A DNA stretch of 64,000 nucleotides. Origin: Tyto alba (taxonomy: Eukaryota > Chordata > Aves > Strigiformes > Tytonidae). Numbering within the stretch: the first letter of the stretch is position 1; each line of letters starts with the position of its first letter. The notes below the pieces were generated by a model. It did no database searches. It saw only the letters and a program-made list of their open reading frames with translations, and was not told the DNA's origin. Below, one piece after another: positions 28,265 to 41,569 of the stretch. The stretch covers positions 20,437,698 through 20,501,697 of the forward strand of contig NW_024881321.1 of the NCBI RefSeq assembly GCF_018691265.1, read 5' to 3'. A program made the position numbers and the translations under genes.

Positions 28265-28294
<30 letters not shown>
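28265..28294. repeat. Poly-T tract, 30 bp
   Basis: Uninterrupted T run 76 bp left of a group A LTR. A second run of 24 T begins 29 bp beyond the other end of that LTR. Confidence 0.8.
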
Positions 28295-28370
28295 CTGAAA
28301 CAATAGAGCTAATTTACAAACCAGAAGTGTCTGCTTTAAATTATTTCTGCTAATATGTCTTGTTAGTCAC

Positions 28371-29256
28371 TGTAGTGGTTTGAGCTGGTTTAACAGCCAA
28401 CCACCACAGATGGTCACGAGCAAAAGGCAGGGGAAGAACAAAACCCATACATTTATTACAGACACTAAAAACACGTAACAGAATAGGACAGTGAGAAGCA
28501 TTGCCACATCTTGAGAACACCTTCCCCCCACTCCTCCCTTCTTCCTGGGCTCACTTCTGCTCCCGATATCTCTACCTCCTCCCCCCAGCGGCAGGGAATG
28601 GGGGGTGCAGTCAGCACTGCCACTTCTTCCATCTTCAGTGGGGGAAGCTTCTGGAATTTGTTCCCCCTGTTCCATCGTGGTCCCCCTCTCCCAGAAGACA
28701 GTCCTCCACAGGAGTCTCTCTCCCACAGCTGCAGCCCTTCCCGAGCTGCTCCAGTGTGGGCAGCCCCACATGCTGAAATCTTCCCAGTGCTGAGTTGCAG
28801 CAGCGGGGTCTACTTTTTCCCACAAGACCCCGGCCTTCTTCAGGCACAGCACTTTGTTCAGTCAGGTGAAAACAAACACAGGCCACAAATCAATGTCTGC
28901 TCCACTGTAGATCTTCATGGGTGGCAGGGGAGGGCTGTCTCACCACAGGATACAGAGGGGTGTCTGCTCTGGCACACCTTCCCCCCCTGCCCCCCCCCCT
29001 TTCTTCCTCCGTTCCTCCACTGACCTTGGTGTCCACGCAGCTACCTCAGCTCCTCATCTCAAGTCTGACTGCTCGTCACCACATCCCTTCTTAAATATGT
29101 TATCGCAGAGGCGCAACTGATTGGGTCAGTGTCCAAGCAGAGGTGGAGCTGGCTTGGAGCTGGGGGAGCTTCAAGAAGCTTCTCACAGGGGGCTGCCCCT
29201 GCAGCCTCTCCCCTGCCATCAAACAAAAAACCCCACCACTCACTCAACCCAGGACA
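28371..29256 (-). mobile_element. Solo LTR, group A, internally deleted
   Basis: The minus-strand LTR starts TGTCCTGGGTTGAG and ends CAAACCACTACA. The flanks GTCAC (28366-28370) and GTCAT (29257-29261) form a 5-bp target duplication with one change. The TATA-like TATTTAAGAAGG (about 29086-29097) and AATAAA (28452-28457) are retained. Compared with the 9625 copy it lacks about 115 bp near its 3' end, between the terminal CCAACC block and the CACGAGCAAAAGG block. It also lacks one of the two 68-70 bp internal units, leaving a single copy near 28721-28745. This accounts for its length of 886 bp against 1068 and 1080 bp in its sisters. Overlapping open frames of 161 and 170 codons inside it are not genes. 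Confidence 0.9.
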
Positions 29257-29284
29257 GTCATTCACCAACAGTGAACTTTGAAGA

Positions 29285-29308
29285 TTTTTTTTTTTTTTTT
29301 TTTTTTTT
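29285..29308. repeat. Poly-T tract, 24 bp
   Basis: Uninterrupted T run 28 bp outside the right edge of the group A LTR. Confidence 0.8.
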
Positions 29309-31110
29309 GCATTAGAATGCCTATCCTGCTGTTTTTCTTCAGCATTTGTGGGTTTGATTTTGTAATTTTACAGGTAATAGCAGCTAACAGAAGGCTACTG
29401 CAAGTAACAGAGACAGGACTTACCCTTCTCTGAGCCAGGTTTAGGGGTAGGTTCTTCTAGAAAGTGAGATGTCTTTCCTGTGTTAGTCATCTAGGCCTCA
29501 CAAAATGCCGCTTTCTTTCCAGTGATGTTTGGGGTGTTTCCAGGGTGTTAAAGATGACTGGTTCAGGTGAACTCCAAGTCAGATTTCAGATAACAGCAAT
29601 ATTTATTAAAAGTTCCTTCTCCCTATCTTCTGCTCTTTAGTTTAATAAAGCATTTCAAAACAGCTTCAGAAGTTTTAACTGATTTTCTTGATGCCTCCAT
29701 GTCCAGGTCATTGGCCATCAACATCAATTTCTCTATTTTTTTACCAATATTTCTATACTGGTCTTCTTGAGTCTGGCGTTTATAAGCTCAGTCCTGGACC
29801 TGGATTTTCAATGAGCAGAATTCCCCAGCCTATACCAAAGATTAAATCTGTGTGTAAAAAAAAAAAAAAGTAGTGATGTTTCCTCAAATATCTCCCAGGC
29901 TTCTCTATGACCAAATTTCCTAGTGTTTTTGGAAATCAGACTTCATCCTCCATCTTCAAGGTCTCTTAACAAATAAGAAAGGAAAATACCCAGACATTAA
30001 TAGTTTAAAGTAAAGCAAAAGGAAAAGTAAAAATACCTAATCAGGCTGAAGAACTTGTATCTTTTTGCCACCACCTGGCCAGCCACCATAGACTTTGAGG
30101 TCATTTCAGGTCTCTTCTGTGTATACATCTGACAACAGCAACAATATAACAATCTGTTATATGTGTAACTACATAAATTAGTACTGGAATAATGTTTCAA
30201 TTTAAGCTCCAAAACCTGTTTTTCTTGAATACAGACATTGAACCTCAGTGTTTCTAATCTCATTGCCTTTACTCAACTTAAAACATATATACTGGAACTT
30301 TGTTTCCCAAGCTAATGCATAACTGCAACTCTTCTTAGGTAGTTTGTGTGCACAGTTCCAGAAGACTCTTTCTGGTTTGTAAGTGGGTACATTATAGTTC
30401 ATGTACCCGATGCATTTAATTCTTAGTGAATATCAATTTGAGTCGTCCTCAACGTTCATGTTATAAATTTGAGCATTTAAATTTTCTACATTTTGTTATG
30501 TCTTGAAAAGCTGCTCTTCAGCATCTTACTAATTTACTCACCTAACACTGACATTAACTTTTGAGAAATCACAAGTTTCTAGAAGCTGATAGTATATTTT
30601 AAAGAATTTAAACAAAGTATAGATTTAAAACTTTTCAAGAAATGAAAATTTTTATCAGGTTCGTGTATCATTACAAAGCTGTTTTTAGTCGGCTCTTTAA
30701 GAAAATTCTGTATAAGTGTCCTCAAGAATTTGCACAAGATTTTGCATCCATGTTTCCAGGAACTATCCAATATTTCTTAATATACAGTTTCTGTGACTGA
30801 AGCTTCCACCCATCTTCAGGACATGCATATCCTTAGAAGGTAATATGATCCCTCACAAATTGACATTTGTTTTTCTCAAACTTAAACCCTTACTCCTTAA
30901 AAAGCTTTAGAAACCTTTCCGCTCCTGCCAGATGTTATTCCAATGTTTTATGGAAACAATGAAGTAATCTAAATATGTGAAGATGTCTTAAATTCTCAAA
31001 ATGTGGCTTATGCCTTCTGAAAAGTCCCGCAGTTTGAAATGCATTCTAGAGGACTGAAATAATTGACAAGGTGTCATAAATGTGTTTTTCTCCTTAATCT
31101 TCACTTACTT

Positions 31111-31112
<2 letters not shown>

Positions 31113-31145
<33 letters not shown>
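31113..31145. repeat. Poly-T tract, 33 bp
   Basis: Uninterrupted T run in AT-rich DNA, not attached to a recognised element. Confidence 0.8.
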
Positions 31146-33869
31146 CCTTCCCTAATTTGATAGTATTCAAATTCTAGGTCAAAAACAATAAAATGTTTTG
31201 CTCTTGACATAGAGTTTGGCATGGAAGCAAGTTGGTAACTATCCTGCCCTGTTTTTCTAGGTTTTCTTAGGTCAATACTTAAGACTGTTGGGCTTTTTTA
31301 TAATTACAACTGGGTATTTTCAAGGCAATGAAGATTAGTTAACCAACATCCTGCAGGATAGAGTTTAATCTTTTTTTTTCAGTTCTATCTGATATATCAA
31401 AAGAATTAGAATTCCACATCCTGAGTGCAAGTACAGGTACTGATGCAATTCTTCACATTATTTATCTTAAAAGTTACTGATGGTTAATCTTATCTATAAA
31501 CAAATTCTAGTTCTTATGTGACATCATCTGTTCCGGAGACTCCATTTTCAGTAGCGTGTATCATATTAACTACAAAATTTACCTGACCAATCATGAAATG
31601 TCTCATTCATTAAATAATTTACCTCATGAGACCTATGAGAAGCCTGTGAATATAGTTTAATTATTTTCCAATTAGAATCTTCACTATCAAACAAGTCCTG
31701 ATGTGGTTAATTTAATGCAAAACTACAGCCCACAGGAATTAACAGTTGACGTACTTAAACTGTATGTATTTCCTTCCACACTTGTAACTCCTTATTAGTC
31801 TGGGGAACAGCAGTTATGAACTCATCCCACCAGACTTCACATATGAGGTATTTTAGCACGGGGAAGTTCATAGCTTGCAGCTGAATACTGAGAACTTACA
31901 GCACCTATAAAATGTTAGGAAAGTATGATTTGATTTTCTTATAAGTCTACACCTTCCATAACGCAAAATCTATCAGATGAACACAAAATCTAATTGTCTT
32001 TGCAACTTGTAGGTTTCGGCCCAGGTGAAGGTGCTCTTGCCATCTTGAAGCTACTTCCATCTCCCATAATATCAAAGAAAATAGGATTTCAGGACCAGAT
32101 GCTAATGTAATCTGCATGATGCTGATCTGAGAACTGCATCTCAGTTAGTCTTTTACTGTCAAGTAGGCTATTCTATGGCTGGGAAAATACTAATAGAAAG
32201 AGACAATTGTCTTAATTTCCACTCAAAAATTTATGAAATTTATTGGAAAACTGAAGGTAACATCTAGCCAAAGACAGAACTGAAATTAATTTCAACTCTC
32301 TGTCCCTTCCTCCCTACTCTTCTGATCAGAGGCTAAAAAGCACCAAAGTTGTCACTGTGTCATAGATCTATAATAACATAGCACAGCTTCTTAACAGAGA
32401 TATTGTATGAAATTTATTTTAAAAAAAGATATTCTGAAATTGAGATGAAAGTGTGTAGTTGTTGATCAAGATCATTCTGAATTCATCTTCTTTTAAAAAT
32501 TATTGCAACGACTCCCAAGTTTTAATCAAAGATATATTTATAGGTGTACTCTTTGATCAGTTGGAGAAAGCATTAGTGAAAATTGCATAACACAGTACTC
32601 TGAAAGGTACCCCTAGGATCTTCCTTGATATATCTTCACAATTTGACTGTTAATAACTATTTTTCATGTATTTTTTCAACTAGGTGCAAATCTGTCATTT
32701 TTTCATCTGATAAGGAATCAAAGTTTTGTTAGATATACCAGGTCTACTGAATCACCCATAGATAATAGACCTGTTACAGTATCCAGAAAGAAAATGGCAG
32801 ACATTAAACATGGCTGTTGATTAATGTCCACGGTGTCTATTTCTGGTCATATTATTACTGAGGTGTTAGCAAAGTGACTGTTCATTAAGTTATTCAGTTG
32901 TTTCTTTGGGATCTATAATTGGGCTGACTTCATTTACCTTTGTTTATCCTTTTCATTTATATTTCTTTCCTTATGTTCTTTTAAATATCCTAATTTCTTC
33001 CTCAGTATCCAAAGAAGAACAAAGAACAAAGAAGAACTTCTAATACTTTAGAAGTTGTATTTAGTGGATTTGTTAGTAACAGTGGATGGATATCATCACC
33101 TATTACTGACAGTGAATTGAGTTGTTGAAATATTCTATAAGCCATTCTTTCCTTAAGAAGTCACTTGTTTGTAACTTACTTCTGGCCTTAATGTTTTTTT
33201 AGTTTCATCCTTCAGTTCTCATGCTTTTTCTTTGTGCTCACCCTTAGATACATATATTTAATATGTTATTTACTTTTCAGATAACTGAAAGGGTTACTGG
33301 TGCAGCTGTATTTGCTTTCTGCTTTGTATCTGTTCTCAACATCATGATAGTTTTTAGCCTGTTTGAAACAAGCATTCCTCAAACTTCCAAGGTTATGTTT
33401 CTACAACACAATATCTGATTACACCTGTAATTGGAATTTCAGTACAAGCACCCATTTTCAGTAGAATGCAGTTTTAGAACAAAGTCCTCCTCTTGTTGCC
33501 TTAGAAATAATATGAAACAGCATGAATAAAAAATGGATAAATATTGAATTTTCTTTCTTGCAAAAAATGTTGAGCCAGCTATACTGATATGCTCCTTGGT
33601 TGTTAAACCAGACTATTGGTGTAAATGTTTGCCACTTCTAATGGTTTCTTGCCTGAGAACCCCTCCTTTGTGTCTGACTAGTTTGATAAGTGTATCGTGA
33701 TAGGTGATCTATGTTAAGCTATGTTTGTACCACAGGCAATTCCAGTGCTGCCCTATATTAAAACTGCATGCTATTGACTTGGTGAGGATGTGTATACATC
33801 AGCACTGATGTGGAAGGAAAACCTTGGCTTTGAAAGAAGATGGTAAGGAGAGAGCTGCTGGGCCAATGC

Positions 33870-34200
33870 ACTGAACTCACCAAAGGGCCTAACAGTGGAG
33901 CACAAGGAGATGCTCTTTCCTGTGAATCATTTCCAGATCTGCCTTTTTTCCTTAGTTCTCTGAAATATCTCTTCATTGCATTGATACTTTGATGTAGGTC
34001 TTCGAGGGCTTGTTGGACATTGTTTCCATAGGCCAAATTGTTCTGAATAGTGACTTGCAAAAGGTTTTGAAATATTTAAGATATGCTACAGTGCTCAAGA
34101 CAAATGATACTGTGCGACTGCATATTTTCTTATGTAAAACTTCATGTGATTTACAAAATTTTGGAAAAGAATTAGTTAGATGGAACACTTTTTATCTCAG
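33870..34200 (-). pseudogene. Possible coding relic, unidentified
   Basis: Two overlapping minus-strand frames (34188-33973 and about 34075-33758) have protein-like composition. They could be read through if a single frame change lay near 34060-34070. The second contains NNVQQALEDLHQSINAMKRY, followed by a basic stretch, which looks like an amphipathic helix. I do not recognise a family, no clear start or splice sites were found, and chance remains likely. Confidence 0.2.
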
Positions 34201-37200
34201 ATGAGATATTGACAGTGGTGTGTTATAATGTATAACCTTGAAGTTATATATAAAGTGCTTCTTAAGCTTAAGGAACTGAGAAAATTTTAAATGAGATAAT
34301 TGAAAGTAATATAACCTCATGCACACCTCTTCAATTACCATAGACTTTTGATGTACACTGAAGTGTAAAGTGTTTGATTAAATTTAGGAAGAGACATCAA
34401 TAAGAAAAAGTATTTACTGTGAACAGTGAAGAGTTCTTGCAGCCAAATGAAGTGCTAACACAATTTGTTGTAATAAAATGTATTTCCACACAGTGGGATA
34501 AGTCTTCTTGAAATATAAATCAACATAGCCCTGTTGAAGTCAATATTTGTTCACTTCCTCCAGTAGAACAATACCAATTTAAACCAGCTGAGAACCTGGA
34601 TTGTTGTGTTTATAATAGAAACCAATTGTAATGCATGACAGAAATGTTACAGGTGATTGTAAAATAAAGGATGGGCACACACAAACAGTCAAACGCATGA
34701 TCATATAACAGGCATCAGAGGCTAAATTTATGCTGCCTTTTAAAAACTGACTCTTAAAAACATGTTGTAGGGGACAGGTTGGCTACCTTTATTGCTTCTA
34801 AGATGAAGCACTTTTAAAATATGTGAAGCACTCTAATAATTTTCAGGCACTCTCACTGTTAAATTGCTCAGGCTCAGAAACTTTATGACTTCCAAATAAA
34901 TTAATTCAGGGCACTTCAGTCTGCATATCAGTAGTACTCAAAATATACAGTCTTTTACAGTTAGAAAATCAAGGCATGTTGAGTACAGCTTTATAAGTTT
35001 TGGCAAAACAAAAGATCATATAGTTCAAAACTTTCTCTTTGACACAAGCTACTATTTAAAACATTGAAAAAGTATTCACTGCTGCTAAATGTGTTTTATA
35101 ATAGAGATGGTAATGGAATGCAATAATATGTTTTTTTCTTTTCTTCCAATTCCTTCATTCTGTTCAGAGGAATTTATTTCCAGGTACAGTGAACAAAATT
35201 CTTATTCTATGTTTTTCCTTAAAAAAAATATCTTAATGAAATTTGTAATGAAATCATGCCTGCTGTATAAATATGTAGTTTTCATGTAACCACACTCCTT
35301 CAAGTGTTATGTTTTTAATGGTATTATATTTGGTAAATTTCAGTCAGATGTTAGCTGAATAAGAAATGGATAATGATTACAAAAAATCGTTCATGTAGTG
35401 AATTCCATACACATGGATAGGTGAACATATACATGGATATCAGTGGATTCACTAATGTTAATATGCACAGAAACAAACAAACAACTTAATAATATATGCT
35501 TGCAGTGTGAATGTGGCATGCATGTGGATGCAGGGCTATCCAGACATCAGTAGGTTGATGAACTCAAATCTGGCTTGTTAGGTAATGCCTGAAATTTGAC
35601 AACATCCCATTTATATTAACAGATGAGAAAATAAGATATCTTTTACAGTGTCATTCTATTTTCTATCATATCAAATATGATTCCTCAGGCTTTGATAAGT
35701 ATTTTCTGATAAAAATTAAAATACCTCACAAGATAATTTGTCAGCAGTACAATACTATGTATACAGAGAATCACACTTTCCAGATGATGTCATGATCTGT
35801 TCATGCCTTGTCTCTTCATTCTTTCTTTAACAAATTACTTTCATATGGCTCTCATTTTTTTAGGAAACATGCTGCTCCATATGACTTACTCATCACCAGT
35901 GTTACATAGGATTTCTGGTTAGTTTTCTCACTTTTTCTAAATAAAGCACTAAGTAAAACCCACCAGAAAATCCAATTATGTAGATACTTTATTAAATAAA
36001 GTCCTTTTACTTTGTACTGAGGCAGAAGATGAGTATGGACAACATACACATGATTGGCTCTGCTCTGATGGTGGTAACCATCAGGAGAGGGACTAAACCT
36101 ACAGCTGGGGACATTTATTCCACAAACCACTTTTCCCAGAAATGTTTGTGTCTATGTCTACAGGGTTTGAGAATATGTTCAGACTACTTCAGCTGACCAG
36201 GTTACTGATGCTTATCAAATTATCTGTTGTGAAGTGAGTCAAGGTAATTAATATATGTGTACCTTCCTTTTCTCTAATCTATCATGCCTCTTTGCAAGTG
36301 AAATGAGCTACCTTTTTTAAGTGGTGCTAAGCACATTGACCATTTTGAAGGTTACAAATTGTGACCAAGCCGATCAATTGACAAATGGTAACTTGTTAAA
36401 TTGCAACAAATGTAGTGATTGCAATCATGTGAATGTACATTTAAAGTAATAAGATAGGAGTTAAGATTAAGAAGTTAGGCAGAAACTGAACTAGTAAAGA
36501 CTTAATTTTTAAATGGTAAAATAGAAATGACAAGCACAAGCATCTGCCATTAGCTTAGCAAATTACTATGTCAGTTCAGCTGGAGCAATTGTAAATCCAA
36601 AGGCAAGTTAATCACACACCAATGGGTTACACAGTCAGTATTTAGTCTATCAATGCACATATGAAAAATAGCTATGCTCAGCTGTAACTATGAGCCATGT
36701 TTGTTTAAGAAAACTTGGTTTTGCTTGAATGTTTTGTGATTTCATTTGCCATATATTTGTACAAACATTCAAAAGAAGTTATGTTTCATAGTTATGATGT
36801 CATCAGAATTATTTTGGCTATGACAACATTACAGTACTCAGGCATGCTCATCAGTTCCCTGGTCTGGAGGTAACACTGCTGGAGCCTTTATTATGATGAA
36901 GACTTTGAAGGCAGCAAACTTCTTCCAGTGCATCAAAGGGACCTTTGATGGATGGATGGACGAAAGTCATTCTCACTGCAGAGCACACTGCATTACAACC
37001 CAATAGGTATGTCTAGATGCAACTAATTTTTGTTTAATTGAAATAAACAGATATTCTTTTATCACTTACAAGAAACTTAGGACTTTACTCAGTTGCTTAC
37101 ACTTAGACAACTAGTGCTTTTTTTGGGATGCCTTAGCTTATGTGGATCAGTTTCCACTTTAGAGGGGCATGGGTCTCTTTGTAGGCCTTCCATCATACCT

Positions 37201-40200
37201 GCAAGATCTGTGCAGAAGTTATGGATACCCAGATCTTTGTAAGAGACACTGAATGTATTATGCGTGAGTAACTGAATTAACCCCATAATACTATTTCCTA
37301 TCTGAATTTGACAGTAAAAGACGGTATTTTCTCTTTAAACACTTCAGACAGATGGTTCAGGCCCTGTCTATAGATGCATGACTACATGTGCCTGTGTAGT
37401 CTGGGATGTCTAGCTCCCACTATGGTCAAAATGGAAATCTAATTAAAGAAGCCAGTAGAGTCTGGAGAAATATTCAGCTCACACTAACAAAGACACCTAC
37501 ATTTTGTCAAATGAAAAGTCGTTTGCATCATCTACTGTATTAGTTAGGTCTCTGCTGAGTTGATATTTATACATATCTATCTAGTATATACCTTCAGTCT
37601 GTCATTGAGTTCTACTTAGATGACCCTAGAGTTTGGTGCACAGCAAAAGATGCAGACAGAAACAACTAGAAAGAGGAGTGGGTTTAATTTAAAGGATCAT
37701 TACACTACAACCGATTTTCTTACTATAATTAATGCATGAATGCAGGACTTCTGATTCAACAGATTTGAATTGAACTTGCTATTTTTATTAAAAAAATTAT
37801 AAGATACTGGACAAATGTAGTGTGGTTTTAGAGTTTTACCATTTCCCCCAATCCTTCTCAAAACCATTCCCTTTACTGCCAGATTGTTCTGAATGCAAGA
37901 CAGAAACTTCTGAGAAGGTAAAGTCCATCATCGAAGAGAAGTTAATGTCATCCTTAAAGGCATCTCAGAACCCTGATGACACTATTAACCAAATAACCAA
38001 CCAAAAAAATCTCTGCTTTATTGTGTAATAAATGTGAATAAATATAATACTATAGCACATATAGTTTGATAGATTAGGATTTTCATATTTGAAAAAGAAA
38101 ACATAATGCCACACTGTTCTAAAATTTACATTACCTTGATTTTAATTCATAAAAATATATTAAAAATGCAGGAAAAATTCTTATTTGGTCTGTCATATTT
38201 GTTTATACTTATTTTTACTTTATTATAACCTTATTATCTAAAATAGCATATTTTTTTTTTTTTGGTTTGGGATTTTGTGCAAAAAAAAAAATTATATCCA
38301 CAAAGAACTGTATAAAAATATGATTTATTTTAATGAATATAATTCACATACAGCTCAAGAATTTTGAAACATATTTATATCTGTAAATGAACAGATTCAA
38401 AATACAGGATAATATTACATATCTTTTTATGAGAGACAGGATTATAGTTTAAATCCTTCATATAGTGAAAGCTTAATGTGCTGAATAAATTACTCTACCT
38501 AAAATAGCAGCAAATCAAAAACACACTTGACGTTTTTTCCTGCTGGCCTAAATATATATGTTAAACTATTTAGGAACTTCTACATAATAGGAGGGAAAGG
38601 GAACCCCCTAGTGCATAAAGTAGGAATTAAACATGGATGTTACCTGAAGCTGTATCTATAAAAGGTCTACAAGATGGTATTTGAGCTGGATTTTGTAAAT
38701 TAATTAAATCAAAATATATGTTTCTTACTTAAAACAGTGTTTCTTACTTGAAACATATTTTGCTTTGGACACAAGCTCAAAACATCAAGATTAGAAACAT
38801 TATTTGAGATTAATTCAATCTGTTCTTCTGAACCACCAATATATACATATATGTGTCTGATAGTATTACTATCTACTTGAAATTGCCATCAAATTTAAAA
38901 ACAGAAGTTATTGGATCTAGCATAAACTCTGAAGGCATAAAAGTTATGTTAAGAATGATATCATTTTTTGTCCTGATAATATTTTAAATTAATCACATCT
39001 AGGAAGTCACTGTTGTAATAGTTTGCCCTGTGTGAGTACTCTAGTCCACTGAAAAAGGCATCAAAATTATCCCTATGGGGAATTTCAAATATTGAGAAAA
39101 TGCAGTATGAACGTTTAGTTGTAAGTTTCTGCTAATGAACTTCTCTGAATGTTTCTCATATTTATTGATTATATGAGTCTTGGATGACTGTGAGCCTGGT
39201 TGTGAACCCTTACTTTTGCATGTTCAGCACAGTATTTCAAATGTTTGCTTCATTCCTCATGCTCTTTGATCCCTTTAGTAATTTTTTTCTGCTTTTCTCT
39301 GATTTTCTTCAACTATAGAAGAAGTACAGATGTACCAGAAACTTCTAGCTAATCACTTGCTGATAGCATTATCAAACACAAACATGCCCTCACAAACGAG
39401 TGGAGATTTCTAATCTGGTAGCTGATGTATACTCGCATTGCATTCAGCACAGACAGCTAAGACAACACCAGACTACAGCACTGAAGAATCATGCATCTTT
39501 ATTAAAGCTTTTAAACTACTTTGTATTACCTTTTCACTTAATTTTTATACTGAGACCTTTTTACTGACTTTAATAAAGCTATCCTTGGTTCCAACAAAGT
39601 TTGTGAGATTTAAATTAGTTTCTCTGTTTCTGGCTGTTTTAGATAGGTAGCAAACCCAAATACAACTCAATCCATTCTGCTTTCTAAGGGTTCACCTGCA
39701 TTCTGTTTGCTTCCTTGATTGCTAATAAGACATTTCAAAGGCTTTAGTGGTATAGTCTAGTTCACAACCTACCTCACTGTTTTGACTTTTAGATAATTTA
39801 TAGACTCACGTTTTTCTACAGTCACTGATCTGAAATTCAGGATTCATTTTACCATTTTTAAAGGTGTGTTTAACAAAACTGGAAGCTATGGCATAAATTA
39901 GTGTATATCCTAACAAAGGAAAATATTAAAGGAAATGCATTTCTTAGGAGGCTTTTTTATTTTAATTTATATAAGCTTATCTTAGATGGGTTCATCTTTA
40001 GTTTACTGCTCTTAATCTAGATGTTGATAGATACTACACTGTTTTTTCTATGTCTGAGTCTCTTCCTTCAGAGATATCTGTGTTTATTTCACCTCTACTT
40101 CCCTTAGACTTCTGCCAGTTATCCTACTCTCTCCTCAAATTTTTCAAAGTCCAGGAAGAATGAGATCAAACATTGCTGCTGCTACATTTTAGTGTTGGGC

Positions 40201-41569
40201 CAGCTGAGAATAATGCATCCCTCTTTCAATATGTTCACTCCTCCCTTTGGCTGCTCCATGACGTGCTGAGAAGGAGCTGAAATAAATTATTATACTCAGT
40301 CATTAGTTTGGGAAATAGAACTAGGAGGAAGTTTTAGAAATAGGTCTCCTGTCCACTCAGCAGTTACAGAATAGAACAAAGTACAGCAGAGAGAAGAGAT
40401 GAAACAGAGAGAAAAAATGCTGAGGGCAGATGGCCAAGATAACCCAGTGGTGAAGGAGGCCAGACAGGGAGCTGGAGAACTTAGAGGAAAGCCTGAGCAC
40501 CCAGCCAGAAGCCATGAGTTAAGCAATTCTTGTGGGAAAGCTTGACTGGGATCTTAGCACTCATCAGGAGCTCAGCAAGAAGGAAAGACAGACAGGTGTA
40601 TAACACTGAACCTCATAAGTCATTCTGTAACCACAGTCCAAAGAAAATAAAAACCTCATGAGTACTGGAAAGTTTGAGTTTCGCTGTGTTCACTTGACCA
40701 AATTAAGTACTCATACTCAAAGTATCAAGCTGTACTGGTCAAATGTATTGCATAAGCTCCTTCTGTGTCAACTCTCAATTAGTGTAAACTTTGAAAACTC
40801 CATTAACTCCAGTGAAATGATATTTATATAAGCCAGCTGAAATTCGAGCTCTCAAAATGTAAAATTAATTTATTACCTTTAAGCTGAGTGCTTAGCAATA
40901 GAAAAAAATAATGTCGTCAGAATTTGCTAATGTAACCACATAATGAAGAAACATTGCATTTTTAGCATGTGTGAACAATCACACAGTGCTTGGTTAATAT
41001 GCATTATGGATTACTAAAACTGATTACTAAGAGTGCAAATTAATGGCAGTTTCATAACAACAGATTCTCTGGCCCTGACAGTGGTGAAACACTTGCAATA
41101 TTGAAAAGTTTTAGATTGTCCTGGCATGTATTTTCAATCTAAATCAGTGTCTAATAACCAGAAAGGGTAGTATCGGTATCACATAACTCCAGGGACTTGA
41201 TTCATTTATCTAGTCATAGGTGTTTAAAGCCATTGTGAATTAGCCTGGCTTCAAGCTGCCACTTCAGAAAGTCCTGGATCTCCTATGGATCCTATGTTAT
41301 ATTAGTCAACCTCACACAGATGTCTCAAACTAACTGCAACCTCTCTGACTGCAGTAGATGCATATGTCTAGCTAAAAAAATCTGGCCCCAGATGTGTAGA
41401 CTGTCAATACCTGCATTAGAGCTAGCAATCTTCCACCTTCTTCATAGTCACCAAAGACAAGTTGGTGCCTTTACTTCCCAATACCAATGATGAAATGTAA
41501 ATGTCCTCTTCAAGATGACTGCATCCAAGAAATGTCAGTTCATTCTCCACTGACAAAAGGAGCCATCTT

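Larger units (their letters stand above)
22951..28370. other. AT-rich DNA with homopolymers, no gene
   Basis: It holds poly-T at 23037-23049 and 23055-23074, A24 at 23602-23625, T18 at 24219-24236, A26 at 26102-26127 and T30 at 28265-28294. No gene or element was recognised between them. Confidence 0.6.
29257..41569. other. Long AT-rich stretch without recognised elements
   Basis: About 12 kb has no supported gene or transposon. Homopolymers lie at 29285-29308 (T24), 29859-29871 (A) and 31113-31145 (T33). A possible relic of coding sequence lies at about 33870-34200 (minus), a small exon-like context near 37883-37917 (plus), and two blocks that may be conserved non-coding DNA at about 36520-36640 and 40880-41130. 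All are treated as weak observations. Confidence 0.55.

Noticed and set aside
28367..29023. Open frames of 161 and 170 codons
   Set aside because: Same situation in the 28371 LTR. The sister LTRs break or shift these frames.
40296..40526. 76-codon minus-strand frame rich in hydrophobic residues
   Set aside because: Low-complexity composition from a purine-rich plus strand, with no signal-peptide plus domain structure.
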